A DNA stretch of 27,131 nucleotides from Paracoccaceae bacterium (GTDB taxonomy: Bacteria > Pseudomonadota > Alphaproteobacteria > Rhodobacterales > Rhodobacteraceae), in assembly GCA_026982255.1 (NCBI GenBank), contig JALSHL010000065.1, positions 1-27,131 on the forward strand. The letters run 5' to 3'. A model generated the notes under the pieces. That model had not been told where the DNA came from. It ran no database searches and saw nothing but the letters and a program-made list of their open reading frames with translations. The position numbers were made by a program, and so were the translations under genes. Below, piece after piece: positions 7,788 through 16,774 of the stretch (the stretch's first letter is position 1; every line of letters starts with the position of its first letter).

Positions 7788-8560
7788 TATTTGTCTTTCC
7801 TGTTCCGTTCCGCGATCAACACAAGTCCGTGGATCGTGAGTTCGGTGTTAATGTTCTTTAATATGTCGCTGTCCTGCGCAAAGAGCGTTGAAAGCCCCCC
7901 TGTGCCGACAATTTTCATATCCTGCCCTTTTTCGTCGGCGATCCGTTTGCAGATCCCCTCGATCAGGCCGATGTAGCCCCAATATATGCCCGATTGCATA
8001 CACGCAACCGTATTCGTGCCGATGACCTTATCCGGCTTGCTGACGTCGATGTGCGGCAGCGAGGCCGCGACCTCGTGCATGGCGCGCAGGCTGAGGTTGA
8101 TACCGGGGGCGATCACGCCGCCCTCGTAGGCGCCGTCATGTCCGACAACGTCGAAGGTGGTGGCAGTGCCGAAATCGACGATGATCAGGTTCCCCCCGTA
8201 TAGATCGTAACCCGCGACCGTATTTACAAGGCGGTCGGGTCCGACGCTGGTTTGCGGGTCGACGCGCACGGGGATGCCGATGTCGATTTCCGGCTTGCCG
8301 ACCACCATCGGGCGGCAGTCGAAATAGCGGTCGGCGAGGACGCGCAGGTTGAACACCACGCGCGGCACGGTGGAGGATATGATCACCGCGTTGATCTTTG
8401 CCTCGATGCCCTGATGCGCCATGAGGTGCTGAAGCCAGACGAAATATTCGTCGGCCGTGCGGCGGTAGTCGGTGGAGCAGCGCCACTCTCCGATGGTTTT
8501 CTTGCCGTCGTGGATGGCGAAAACGGCGTTGGTGTTGCCTACGTCAATGGCCAGCAGCAT
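7787..8560 (-). CDS. coaX: Type III pantothenate kinase
   Basis: The 257-residue enzyme phosphorylates pantothenate, the first step of coenzyme A synthesis, in the cytoplasm. The N-terminal AIDVGNTNAVFAI is the phosphate-binding motif of the ASKHA fold, with the family Asp at residue 6. GPDRLVNTVAGY and IIVDFGTATTFDVV are the other CoaX signatures, followed by GGVIAPGINLS. The frame is open far upstream (to 8896), but there it overlaps birA; ATG 8560 begins exactly at the conserved fold and lies four bases after the birA stop. Its stop overlaps the rnj start as TAATG. Type III enzymes usually need a monovalent cation and resist feedback by CoA (family knowledge). Confidence 0.94.
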   Translation of the reverse strand: MLLAIDVGNTNAVFAIHDGKKTIGEWRCSTDYRRTADEYFVWLQHLMAHQGIEAKINAVIISSTVPRVVFNLRVLADRYFDCRPMVVGKPEIDIGIPVRVDPQTSVGPDRLVNTVAGYDLYGGNLIIVDFGTATTFDVVGHDGAYEGGVIAPGINLSLRAMHEVAASLPHIDVSKPDKVIGTNTVACMQSGIYWGYIGLIEGICKRIADEKGQDMKIVGTGGLSTLFAQDSDILKNINTELTIHGLVLIAERNRKDK

Positions 8561-8564
8561 GGGT

Positions 8565-9299
8565 CTACCCCTCGAAAAATATTTCGGCGGCGGGGAGCGC
8601 AAGGCGCCCTTTCGCGGTTTCCAGCACAATAGCACCGGTTTCGTCGATTGTCCCGAACACGCCGACTTCGGTGCGGCTGGCGAGGCGGGCGGTGACGGTT
8701 TCGCCCAGACGGGCGGCGTGGGCAAGCCATTCCGTGCGGATCGGGGCGAAGCCGTAGGTGGTGAAGGCGGCCTCGCGCGCGGCGAAGGCGGCGGCGAGTT
8801 CGGTGAGGAAGGTTTCGGGATCTGGCGCCATGCCGGTGAGTTCGTGCAGGCTGACGGGGGCGAAGGCCGCGCCCGGGACCTGCGGGGTGGTGGCAAGGTT
8901 CACGCCGATGCCGATGCACAGGGTGTCGTCGCGGCTTTCCAGCAGGATACCGGCGATCTTGCGGCCCTTCGCCAGCACGTCATTGGGCCATTTGAGGGTG
9001 AAGATATCCGCGCGCCCGCACACCGCGATCAGGGCGTCGCGCAGGGCGAGTGCGGCGGTGAAGGAACGCAGCGCGGCCTGTGCCGGTGGTCCGTCGGGGC
9101 GCATGGCGAGGCTGGCCGAGAAGTTGCCGCGTGCACCCTGCCAGTCGTTGCCGCGCCGACCGCGGCCCGCGGTCTGTTCCAGCGCCAGCACCCAGAGGGG
9201 CGTGGCCTCGCCCGCGCGGGCGAGGCGCAGGGCCTCGGTATTGGTGCTGGGCAGCGTCGGATAGAGCCTGCGCCCTACCCCCTCGGGCCAGTCGGCCAT
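8565..9299 (-). CDS. birA: Biotin--[acetyl-CoA-carboxylase] ligase
   Basis: The 244-residue protein attaches biotin to the carrier domain of acetyl-CoA carboxylase and other biotin enzymes. GRGRRGNDW (45-53) is the biotinyl-AMP binding loop, KWPNDV (103-108) is the ATP/biotin site, and KIAGILLES (114-122) and GIGVNL (130-135) are conserved. There is no N-terminal helix-turn-helix, so this is the ligase-only form that cannot repress a biotin operon as E. coli BirA does. The ATG at 9299 directly abuts the nuoN stop (TAG then ATG), which places it in the nuo transcript. A short C-terminal SH3-like domain (SRTEVGVFGTIDETGAIVLE) completes it. Confidence 0.94.
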   Translation of the reverse strand: MADWPEGVGRRLYPTLPSTNTEALRLARAGEATPLWVLALEQTAGRGRRGNDWQGARGNFSASLAMRPDGPPAQAALRSFTAALALRDALIAVCGRADIFTLKWPNDVLAKGRKIAGILLESRDDTLCIGIGVNLATTPQVPGAAFAPVSLHELTGMAPDPETFLTELAAAFAAREAAFTTYGFAPIRTEWLAHAARLGETVTARLASRTEVGVFGTIDETGAIVLETAKGRLALPAAEIFFEG

Positions 9300-10742
9300 C
9301 TAGTTCAGCAGCGTGGCCGCCGCCAGTCCGGCGATGGTTTCCACCCCGAACAGGTTGACAACCCCGAGGACCATGGCGCCCGAAGCGCCGCCGAGGAAGA
9401 CCCAGTGCAGCGTCGGCATGGCGCCGGTGAGCGGTGCGGTTTCCTTGCCGAAATACATGTAGAACACGATGCGCAGATAATAGAAGGCACCGATCACCGA
9501 GGCGAATGCACCGGCAACGGCGAGCCAGAAAAGCCCCGCGTCGATAGCGGCGGTCAGCGCATAGAATTTCCCGAAGAAACCGACCAGCGGCGGGATGCCG
9601 GCAAGGCTGAACATCAGCACGGCCAGCGCGAAGGCCCGCGCCGGAGCGACCTTCGAATAGAGGCCGAGAGAGGCAATGTCGGTGACCGCCTGCCCGTCGC
9701 GCTCCATATTCAGGATGAAGGCAAAAACGCCGACGTTCATGGTGACGTAGATCGCCATGTAGATCAGCAATGCCTGCACGCCCTGCTCGGTGCCCGCGGC
9801 AAGGCCCATCAGGGCGAAACCCATGTGACCGATGGAGGAATAGGCCATAAGGCGTTTGATATTCGTCTGCCCGATCGCGGCGACGGAACCGAGATACATG
9901 GAGCCGAGCGACAGGAAGACGAGGATCTGCTGCCAGTCGGAGATCACCTCGCCAAAGGCATCGAACAGCACGCGGGCGATCATGGCGGCAGCGGCCATTT
10001 TCGGCGCGGTGGCGAACAGGCCGGTGACCGGCGTGGGGGAGCCTTCGTAAACGTCCGGCGTCCACATGTGGAACGGCACGGCAGAGACCTTGAAGGCCAT
10101 GCCGGTCACAAGGAACACAAGGCCGAACAGCAGGCCGAGGGAGAGGCCCTCGCCCTCGACAACCGTATAGATGCCCGAGAATACCGTGGTGCCGGCAAAG
10201 CCGTAGACCAGCGAGGCGCCATAGAGCAGCAGCCCCGAGGACAGCGCGCCGAGGACGAAGTATTTCAGCCCCGCCTCGGTCGAGCGCAGGCTGTCGCGGC
10301 GGAAGGAAGCGATGACGTAGAGTGCCAGCGACTGCAGTTCCAGCCCCAGATAGAGCGCCATCAGATCGCCGGCCGATACCATCATCATCATGCCGACCAC
10401 CGACAGGGTGATCAGCAGCGGGTATTCGTATTTCAACAGCTTGTTCTTCGCCAGATACTCCCGCGACAGCGCCAGAATCGCGGCCGCGCCCCAGAGCAGC
10501 GTCACCTTGGAAAAGCGGGCGAAACCGTCGTTGATGAAGGCCTCGTTGAAGGCGGTGCTGGTGCCCTCGGGCGACAGGCCGATCCAGAAACCGGCGACAG
10601 CCAGAACCACCACCGTGGTCCAGAGGATCAGGTTGGAAATCGCGTCCTGTTTCCTGGAGTAGACACCGACCATCAGCGCGGCCATCGCATAGACGACCAG
10701 CATCAGTTCGGGGAGGATTACAGAAATATCGTTGCTTAACAT
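9300..10742 (-). CDS. nuoN: NADH-quinone oxidoreductase subunit N
   Basis: The 480-residue, highly hydrophobic protein is one of the three antiporter-like proton channels in the membrane arm of complex I. About 14 membrane helices are evident. The key segment PFHMWTPDVYEGSPTPVTGLFATAPK contains the family HMWTPDVYEG motif with the following lysine-bearing helix, and YSSIGHMGFALMGLAAG is also typical. The ATG at 10742 lies 12 bases after the nuoM stop. It is the last nuo gene in the operon, followed without a gap by birA. Confidence 0.96.
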   Translation of the reverse strand: MLSNDISVILPELMLVVYAMAALMVGVYSRKQDAISNLILWTTVVVLAVAGFWIGLSPEGTSTAFNEAFINDGFARFSKVTLLWGAAAILALSREYLAKNKLLKYEYPLLITLSVVGMMMMVSAGDLMALYLGLELQSLALYVIASFRRDSLRSTEAGLKYFVLGALSSGLLLYGASLVYGFAGTTVFSGIYTVVEGEGLSLGLLFGLVFLVTGMAFKVSAVPFHMWTPDVYEGSPTPVTGLFATAPKMAAAAMIARVLFDAFGEVISDWQQILVFLSLGSMYLGSVAAIGQTNIKRLMAYSSIGHMGFALMGLAAGTEQGVQALLIYMAIYVTMNVGVFAFILNMERDGQAVTDIASLGLYSKVAPARAFALAVLMFSLAGIPPLVGFFGKFYALTAAIDAGLFWLAVAGAFASVIGAFYYLRIVFYMYFGKETAPLTGAMPTLHWVFLGGASGAMVLGVVNLFGVETIAGLAAATLLN

Positions 10743-10754
10743 ATCTTCACCCGA

Positions 10755-12296
10755 TCAGTGTGATGTGACTTCGGCGACGGTTTCCACCACCCCGACAGCA
10801 TTGTTGAAGTTTTGCAGGAGCGCCTCGACCGAGGGGCCTGTGATATCCAGCACCACCGCCGGATAGAGGCCGAGCAGCAGCGTCAGGACCACCAGCGGGG
10901 CGAACAGCAGTTTTTCGCGCAGGTCCATGTCCTTGATGCCCTTCAGGCTTTCCTTGACCAGATCGCCGAACATGACACGGCGATAGAGCCAGAGCGCATA
11001 GGCAGCCGAGAGGATCACACCGGTCGTTGCGCCGAAGGCCGCCCAGGTGTTGACCTTGAACAGGGCCGCGAGGGTCAGGAATTCGCCGACAAAACCGGAC
11101 AGCCCCGGCAGGCCGACATTGGCCATGGTGAACAGCATGAAGATCAGCGCGTATTTCGGCATGCGGATGGCAAGCCCGCCAAAGGCGGCGATCTCGCGCG
11201 TGTGCATCCGGTCGTAGATCACGCCGACGATCATGAACAGCGCCCCCGCCACAATGCCGTGGCTGATCATCTGGAAGATACCCCCGTCGAGACCCTGCTG
11301 GTTGAAGGCGAATATCCCCATGGTGACGAACCCCATATGGGCGACCGAGGAATAGGCGATCAGCTTTTTCATGTCCTCCTGCGCCAGCGCGATCAGCGAG
11401 GTCAGGATGATCGCCGCAACCGACAGGAAGAACACGAAGTTCTGCATCAGGTCCGAGGCAATCGGGAACATCGGCAGCGAGAACCGCAGGAAGCCGTAGC
11501 CGCCCATCTTGATCAGGATTGCCGCCAGCACGATGGAGCCGGCTGTCGGCGCCTGAACGTGGGCGTCGGGCAGCCAGGTGTGGAACGGCCACATCGGCAG
11601 TTTCACCGCGAAGGAGGCAAAGAACGCCAACCAGAGCAGCGTCTGCACCCCGCCGACCACGCCGAAGCCCAGAACCGAGATGGTGTCGGAAGCGAACTGG
11701 TGGTCGAGCAGGCGCACGATGTCGGTGGTGCCGGCATCATACCACATATAGATCATCGCCAGCAGCATCAGCAGCGAGCCGAGCAGCGTATAGAGGAAGA
11801 ACTTGAAGGCCGCATAGATACGGTCCTTGCCGCCCCAGATACCGATGATCAGGAACATCGGGATCAGGCCGGCCTCGAAGAACACATAGAACAGCACCAG
11901 ATCGAGCGCCACGAACACCCCGATCATCAGGGTTTCGAGCAGCAGGAAGGCGATCATGTATTCCTTGACGCGGTGGTCGACCGCCCAGGTGGAGCCGATG
12001 ACGATCGGCATGAAGAAGGTCGTCAGCATCACGAACAGGATGCTGATACCGTCCACGCCGAGCTTGTAGTTCAGCCCGCCGAGCCATTTGGCCTCTTCCA
12101 CCATCTGGAAGCCGGTGTTCGAGGGGTCGAACTTGATCAGGATGATCAGCGAGGCAACGAAGGTTGCCAAGGTCGTGAACATCGCCAGCAGCTTGGCGTT
12201 GCGCACCGCCATTTCGTCGTCGCCACGCAGGAAAAACATCAGCACAACCGCGCCGAACATCGGCAGGAATGTGACTATGGAGAGAAGATTATTCAT
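10755..12296 (-). CDS. nuoM: NADH-quinone oxidoreductase subunit M
   Basis: This 513-residue integral membrane protein is an antiporter-like subunit that translocates protons in complex I. The conserved helix FFEAGLIPMFLIIGIWGG carries the essential Glu, and HTWLPDAHVQAPTAGSIVLA with the following IKMGGYGFLR is the broken-helix proton-channel signature of NuoM. YSSVAHMGFVTMG is the second conserved helix. Size is normal. The ATG at 12296 comes one base after the nuoL stop, so the two are surely coupled. Confidence 0.97.
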   Translation of the reverse strand: MNNLLSIVTFLPMFGAVVLMFFLRGDDEMAVRNAKLLAMFTTLATFVASLIILIKFDPSNTGFQMVEEAKWLGGLNYKLGVDGISILFVMLTTFFMPIVIGSTWAVDHRVKEYMIAFLLLETLMIGVFVALDLVLFYVFFEAGLIPMFLIIGIWGGKDRIYAAFKFFLYTLLGSLLMLLAMIYMWYDAGTTDIVRLLDHQFASDTISVLGFGVVGGVQTLLWLAFFASFAVKLPMWPFHTWLPDAHVQAPTAGSIVLAAILIKMGGYGFLRFSLPMFPIASDLMQNFVFFLSVAAIILTSLIALAQEDMKKLIAYSSVAHMGFVTMGIFAFNQQGLDGGIFQMISHGIVAGALFMIVGVIYDRMHTREIAAFGGLAIRMPKYALIFMLFTMANVGLPGLSGFVGEFLTLAALFKVNTWAAFGATTGVILSAAYALWLYRRVMFGDLVKESLKGIKDMDLREKLLFAPLVVLTLLLGLYPAVVLDITGPSVEALLQNFNNAVGVVETVAEVTSH

Positions 12297-12297
12297 A

Positions 12298-14268
12298 TTA
12301 CTGCGCCCCTCCGGTGATGGCGAACCAGGTCGTTATGACGACAATTCCGATAATCATCGCGAATGCGTAATGGTAAAGGTATCCCGACTGCATACGGGCC
12401 GCCGCACGGGTGAAGAAGGGAATGATACCCATCGCCAGCCCGTTGATGGCACCGTCGATGACCGAGCCGTCCAGGCGTTTCCACAGGAAACGGCCGAGCC
12501 ATTTTGCCGGACGCACGAACAGGACGTCGTAAACCTCGTCGAAATACCATTTGTTGAGAAGGAACCGGTAAAGGCCGGGGTTCCGTTTCGCCAGCGCCGC
12601 CGGGATATCCGGCTTGACGATATAGAACAGGTAGGCCAGCAGGAAACCGGACAGCATCGCGAAGAACGGCGCGGCCTTGACCCATTTGGCGACGTCGTGG
12701 ACCTCGTGCAGGACATTGTTGGTCTCGTGGTTGATATAGACGGCCGGACCGAACCAGTCGAACACGTTCTCGCCGAAGAAGTCGCCATACCAGATCATAC
12801 CGGCGAAGATGGCGCCAAGGGCCAGAACGCCGAGCGGGATGATCATGACCAGCGGGCTTTCGTGCGCGTGGTCATGCGTGTGCTTGTCGCCTTTTTCCGG
12901 GCCATAGAAGGTCATGAACATCAGGCGCCAGCTGTAGAAGGCCGTCATGGCGGCAGCGATCACCAGCATCCAGAAGGCAAATTCGCCAGCCTGGGTGCCT
13001 GCGGCGTAGGTGCTTTCGATAATCGCGTCTTTCGAAAGGAAACCGGCGAAACCGATCGTGGTCAGCGGAATGCCGACACCGGTAATGGCCAGCGTGCCGA
13101 TCATCATCGCCCAGAAGGTATAGGGGATCTTTTTGCGCAGGTTGCCATAGTTGCGCATGTCCTGTTCGTGGTGCATCGCATGGATGACCGAACCGGCGCC
13201 GAGGAACAGCATGGCCTTGAAGAACGCATGCGTCAGCAGATGGAACATGGCGGCCTGATAGACACCGACACCGGCCGCAGCGAACATATAGCCGAGCTGC
13301 GACATGGTCGAATAGGCGATCACCCGTTTGATGTCGTTCTGCACCAGTCCGATGGTCGCGGCGACGAAGGCCGTGGTGGCCCCGATCACGGTGACGAAGG
13401 CCAGCGTGCCCGGTGCGTATTCGAACAGCGGCGACATGCGCGCCACAAGGAAAACACCGGCGGTGACCATGGTGGCGGCGTGGATCAGGGCCGACACCGG
13501 TGTCGGGCCTTCCATCGCGTCGGGCAACCATGTGTGCAGGAACAGCTGCGCCGATTTGCCCATGGCACCGATGAACAGCAGGAAGGTGATAATCTCGACC
13601 GCGTTCACTTCCATATAGAGGAACTGGAAGGTTTTGGCCGAAAGCGCGTGCCCCTGTGTGAAAATCTCGGAGAAATTGACGCTGTCGGTCATCATGAAGA
13701 TGGCAAAAATGCCGAGGGCAAAACCGAAGTCGCCGACACGGTTGACGACAAAAGCCTTGATGGCGGCGGCATTGGCGCTCGGCTTGCGGTAGTAGAAGCC
13801 GATCAGAAGGTAGGAGGCGACGCCCACGCCCTCCCAGCCGAAGAACATCTGCACCAGATTGTCGGCGGTGACCAGCGTCAGCATGGCGAAGGTAAAGAAC
13901 GACAGATAGGCAAAGAAACGGGGTTTGTAGCTCTCGCCCTCTTTCCACTGGGGGTCGTTTTCCATGTAGCCCCAGCTGTAAAGATGCACGAGGCTGGACA
14001 CGGTGGTAATCACCACCAGCATGATCGCCGTCAGACGGTCGAGGCGGATGGCCCAGTCGATGGAGAAGCTGCCGCTGTCGATCCAGCGGAACAGGGTGAT
14101 GCTCTCGACGGTTTCATAGTCGCCGAAGAACAGGATCCACGACAGCAGCGCCGAGAGGAACAGCAGCCCTGTGGTCACGATCTGCGCGTTGCGCTCGCCA
14201 ATCATGCGCCAGCCGAAACCGGCAATCAGCGCGCCAACCAGCGGAGCAAAGAGAATTATCGTCGGCAT
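12298..14268 (-). CDS. nuoL: NADH-quinone oxidoreductase subunit L
   Basis: The 656-residue protein is the distal antiporter-like subunit of complex I, with the long lateral helix that runs along the membrane arm. FFGWEGVGVASYLLIGFYY carries the channel Glu, and HTWLPDAMEGPTPVSALIHA is the classic NuoL signature. YSTMSQLGYMFAA and a C-terminal amphipathic region ending in a last membrane helix (FAMIIGIVVITTWFAI) follow. Length is close to alphaproteobacterial relatives. A histidine-rich loop (KHTHDHAHES) is an exposed, variable segment. It starts at ATG 14268, three bases after the nuoK stop. Confidence 0.97.
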   Translation of the reverse strand: MPTIILFAPLVGALIAGFGWRMIGERNAQIVTTGLLFLSALLSWILFFGDYETVESITLFRWIDSGSFSIDWAIRLDRLTAIMLVVITTVSSLVHLYSWGYMENDPQWKEGESYKPRFFAYLSFFTFAMLTLVTADNLVQMFFGWEGVGVASYLLIGFYYRKPSANAAAIKAFVVNRVGDFGFALGIFAIFMMTDSVNFSEIFTQGHALSAKTFQFLYMEVNAVEIITFLLFIGAMGKSAQLFLHTWLPDAMEGPTPVSALIHAATMVTAGVFLVARMSPLFEYAPGTLAFVTVIGATTAFVAATIGLVQNDIKRVIAYSTMSQLGYMFAAAGVGVYQAAMFHLLTHAFFKAMLFLGAGSVIHAMHHEQDMRNYGNLRKKIPYTFWAMMIGTLAITGVGIPLTTIGFAGFLSKDAIIESTYAAGTQAGEFAFWMLVIAAAMTAFYSWRLMFMTFYGPEKGDKHTHDHAHESPLVMIIPLGVLALGAIFAGMIWYGDFFGENVFDWFGPAVYINHETNNVLHEVHDVAKWVKAAPFFAMLSGFLLAYLFYIVKPDIPAALAKRNPGLYRFLLNKWYFDEVYDVLFVRPAKWLGRFLWKRLDGSVIDGAINGLAMGIIPFFTRAAARMQSGYLYHYAFAMIIGIVVITTWFAITGGAQ

Positions 14269-14271
14269 CGC

Positions 14272-14577
14272 TTACCCCTTCATCGCGTTGACGTCGTCCA
14301 CGTCAATCGCGCCACGGTTACGGTAGAATACAACCAGAATGGCCAGCCCGATGGCGGCCTCGGCCGCGGCGACGGTCAGGATGAACAGGGTGAACACCTG
14401 CCCGACCATATCGCCGAGATGGACCGAGAAGGCCACGAAATTGATGTTGACAGCCAGCAGCATCAGCTCGATCGACATCAGCACGACGATGACGTTCTTG
14501 CGGTTCAGGAAAATCCCGAAAATGCCGATGACGAACAGCACGGCCGACAAGCCAAGATATTGTTCGATTCCTATCAT
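14272..14577 (-). CDS. nuoK: NADH-quinone oxidoreductase subunit K
   Basis: The 101-residue protein with three membrane helices is the ND4L homologue of complex I. Two buried glutamates needed for proton pumping are present: one in SIELMLLAVNINFVAF and one in AAAEAAIGLAILVVFYR. Its ATG overlaps the nuoJ stop in an ATGA arrangement. The length is the usual one for the family. Confidence 0.97.
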   Translation of the reverse strand: MIGIEQYLGLSAVLFVIGIFGIFLNRKNVIVVLMSIELMLLAVNINFVAFSVHLGDMVGQVFTLFILTVAAAEAAIGLAILVVFYRNRGAIDVDDVNAMKG

Positions 14578-15188
14578 AGCCCCTGCCCCGGTTTGATATC
14601 TTTGAGTTCGACGGATTTCGCCGGATCGCGGTAGATCTGCGTCAGGATATTCTGGCGCTTGACGTCCGGACGGTGGCGCATGGTCAGCACGATCGCGCCG
14701 ATCATGGCAACGAACAGGATCAGCCCCGCCGCCTGGAACATATAGACGTAATCGGTATAGAGGATCTGCCCGATCGCGGCGGTGTTTTCCACCTGGTCAG
14801 GCGCCGGCATGACAGCCGCGCGCATTTCCGGCGCGTCCTTGGCGAATATCCATGTGCCATAGGCCATGCCCAGTTCGGCGATCAGGATCAGCCCGATCAG
14901 CAGGCCGAGCGGTGTGTATTGCGCCACCGAGCCGCGCAGTTTGGCGAAATCCACGTCCAGCATCATCACGACGAACAGGAACAGCACCGCGACCGCGCCG
15001 ACATAGACGATCATCAGCAGCATGGCGATGAATTCCGCCCCCATCAGGATGAATATCGCCGCCGCCGAGAAAAACGTCAGGATCAGCCACAACACCGAAT
15101 GCACCGGATTGCGTGACAGCACCACCATCATTGCCGAAGCGACCGCTATGGCTGCGAAGAGGTAAAAAACCAAGGTCACTATGACCAT
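14574..15188 (-). CDS. nuoJ: NADH-quinone oxidoreductase subunit J
   Basis: The 204-residue protein is the ND6 homologue of the complex I membrane arm, with five predicted helices. The conserved third-helix stretch EFIAMLLMIVYVGAVAVLFLFVVMML contains the pi-bulge region typical of NuoJ. The frame is open upstream to 15377, but that overlaps nuoI. ATG 15188, preceded by AGGGAC, is the proper start and gives the normal N-terminus (MVIVTLVFYLF). It follows nuoI after 43 bases, one of the few larger gaps in the operon, and ends overlapping nuoK. Confidence 0.96.
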   Translation of the reverse strand: MVIVTLVFYLFAAIAVASAMMVVLSRNPVHSVLWLILTFFSAAAIFILMGAEFIAMLLMIVYVGAVAVLFLFVVMMLDVDFAKLRGSVAQYTPLGLLIGLILIAELGMAYGTWIFAKDAPEMRAAVMPAPDQVENTAAIGQILYTDYVYMFQAAGLILFVAMIGAIVLTMRHRPDVKRQNILTQIYRDPAKSVELKDIKPGQGL

Positions 15189-15231
15189 TTTCTGTCCCTT
15201 TCTTTTGCCCCCGTTCCGGGTGGCGTATCGT

Positions 15232-15726
15232 TCACCGGTACGGTGCGTCCAGTTCAATATTGCGGGCGATTTCGGCTTCCCAGCGGGCGCCGTTGTCGAG
15301 CAGTTTTTCCTTGTTGTAGAAAAGCTCCTCGCGCGTTTCGGTCGCGTATTCGAAATTCGGCCCCTCGACAATGGCATCGACTGGGCAGGCCTCCTGACAG
15401 AAACCGCAGTAGATACATTTGGTCATGTCGATGTCGTAGCGTGTGGTGCGGCGGCTGCCGTCCTCGCGCGGTTCGGCGTCGATGGTGATGGCCTGCGCGG
15501 GGCAGATCGCCTCGCAGAGTTTGCAGGCGATACAGCGTTCCTCGCCGTTGGGATAACGGCGCAGCGCGTGTTCGCCGCGGAAACGGGGCGAGAGCGGCCC
15601 CTTTTCATGCGGGTAGTTGATCGTCGCCTTGGGTTTGAAGAAATACTTCATCCCCACTTTGAAGCCGCCGATGAAATCCTGCAGGAAGAAGTATTTTACG
15701 GCGCGGTTCCAGTCGATAGGTACCAT
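15232..15726 (-). CDS. nuoI: NADH-quinone oxidoreductase subunit I
   Basis: This 164-residue ferredoxin-like subunit (TYKY homologue) carries the two tetranuclear clusters N6a and N6b in the connecting module. The first set is CIACKLCEAICP (Cys65, 68, 71, 75) and the second CIYCGFCQEACP (Cys104, 107, 110, 114), all intact. An N-terminal amphipathic helix (FFLQDFIGGFKVGMKYFF) sits at the membrane face. The ATG at 15726 is four bases after the nuoH stop. Confidence 0.97.
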   Translation of the reverse strand: MVPIDWNRAVKYFFLQDFIGGFKVGMKYFFKPKATINYPHEKGPLSPRFRGEHALRRYPNGEERCIACKLCEAICPAQAITIDAEPREDGSRRTTRYDIDMTKCIYCGFCQEACPVDAIVEGPNFEYATETREELFYNKEKLLDNGARWEAEIARNIELDAPYR

Positions 15727-15730
15727 CAGA

Positions 15731-16771
15731 TCACCCTCCTACGGCCCAGCGGGCATAGCCCGGGACACCATATTGTGCAAAAGCGGCCACCAGAACGACC
15801 CAGCCGAGTGACATGGGCAGGAACACCTTCCACCCCAGACGCATGAGCTGGTCGTAGCGGAAGCGCGGAACCAGCGCCTTGACCATCGAGAACATGAAGA
15901 ACAGCACGGCCATTTTCAGCACCATCCACCAGATGCCGTCCGCCAGCCCCGGGATCGGGGACAACCAGCCGCCGAAGAACAGCACCGACATCAGCGCGGT
16001 CATCAGCACCACGGCCATCAGCTCGCCGATCATATAGAGCAGGAACGGGGTGGAGGAATATTCGACCTGATAGCCGGCGACCAGTTCGGATTCCGCCTCG
16101 GGCAGGTCGAAGGGCGGGCGGTTGGTTTCGGCCAGGGCCGAGACGAAGAACAGCCAGACCATCGGCAGATGCGGCAGCCAGTACCAGCTGAACAGCCCGT
16201 AGTTGCCATCCTGCGCCCGCACGATTTCCGACAGGTTCAGCGAACCGGTGGAGATCAGCACGCCGACGATAATCAGGCCGATCGAGACCTCGTAGGAGAT
16301 CATCTGCGCCGCGGAGCGTAGCGAGCCGAGGAAGGCGTATTTGGAGTTGGAGGCCCAGCCCCCCATGATCACGCCGTAGACCTCCAGCGAGGAAACCGCG
16401 AAGATATAGAGGATGCCGACGTTGATGTCGGAGACCACCCAGCCGTCGGCGAAAGGCACCACGGCCCAGGCCACCACGGCCAGCATGAAGGTGATCGCGG
16501 GGGCAAGGAAGAACACCACCTTGTCGGCCCCTGCGGGCACCACGATTTCCTTGACGATATACTTGATGAAGTCGGCGAAGGATTGCAGCAACCCGAAAAC
16601 GCCCACCTGGTTCGGACCTTTGCGGATTTGCACGGCGGCCCAGATCTTGCGGTCCGCATACATCAGGAAGGCCAGCGCCACGAGGATCAGCACCACTACC
16701 AGCAGCGCCTGCCCGAGGATGACCAGAAACGTGCCGAAATAGAGGCCGAATGTGTTGATCATAAAGTCCAT
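15731..16771 (-). CDS. nuoH: NADH-quinone oxidoreductase subunit H
   Basis: The 346-residue membrane subunit (ND1 homologue) forms much of the quinone channel and joins the peripheral arm to the membrane arm. Eight helices are apparent. RKIWAAVQIRKGPNQVG is the conserved first cytoplasmic loop. PFDLPEAESELVAGYQVEYSS is the acidic quinone-site loop that defines the family. It starts at ATG 16771, three bases after the nuoG stop, and an alternative MINTF start three codons later is possible. Confidence 0.97.
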   Translation of the reverse strand: MDFMINTFGLYFGTFLVILGQALLVVVLILVALAFLMYADRKIWAAVQIRKGPNQVGVFGLLQSFADFIKYIVKEIVVPAGADKVVFFLAPAITFMLAVVAWAVVPFADGWVVSDINVGILYIFAVSSLEVYGVIMGGWASNSKYAFLGSLRSAAQMISYEVSIGLIIVGVLISTGSLNLSEIVRAQDGNYGLFSWYWLPHLPMVWLFFVSALAETNRPPFDLPEAESELVAGYQVEYSSTPFLLYMIGELMAVVLMTALMSVLFFGGWLSPIPGLADGIWWMVLKMAVLFFMFSMVKALVPRFRYDQLMRLGWKVFLPMSLGWVVLVAAFAQYGVPGYARWAVGG

Positions 16772-16774
16772 GTT

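Noticed and set aside
8472..10739. Open frame of 755 codons on the plus strand opposite birA and nuoN
   Set aside because: It is a shadow frame of GC-rich genes, and its low-complexity translation has no family resemblance.
12088..14634. Open frame of 848 codons on the plus strand opposite nuoL and nuoK
   Set aside because: It is the same antisense effect. The His/Gln/Arg/Asp-rich translation has no membrane segments or motifs, whereas the opposite strand encodes standard NuoL and NuoK.
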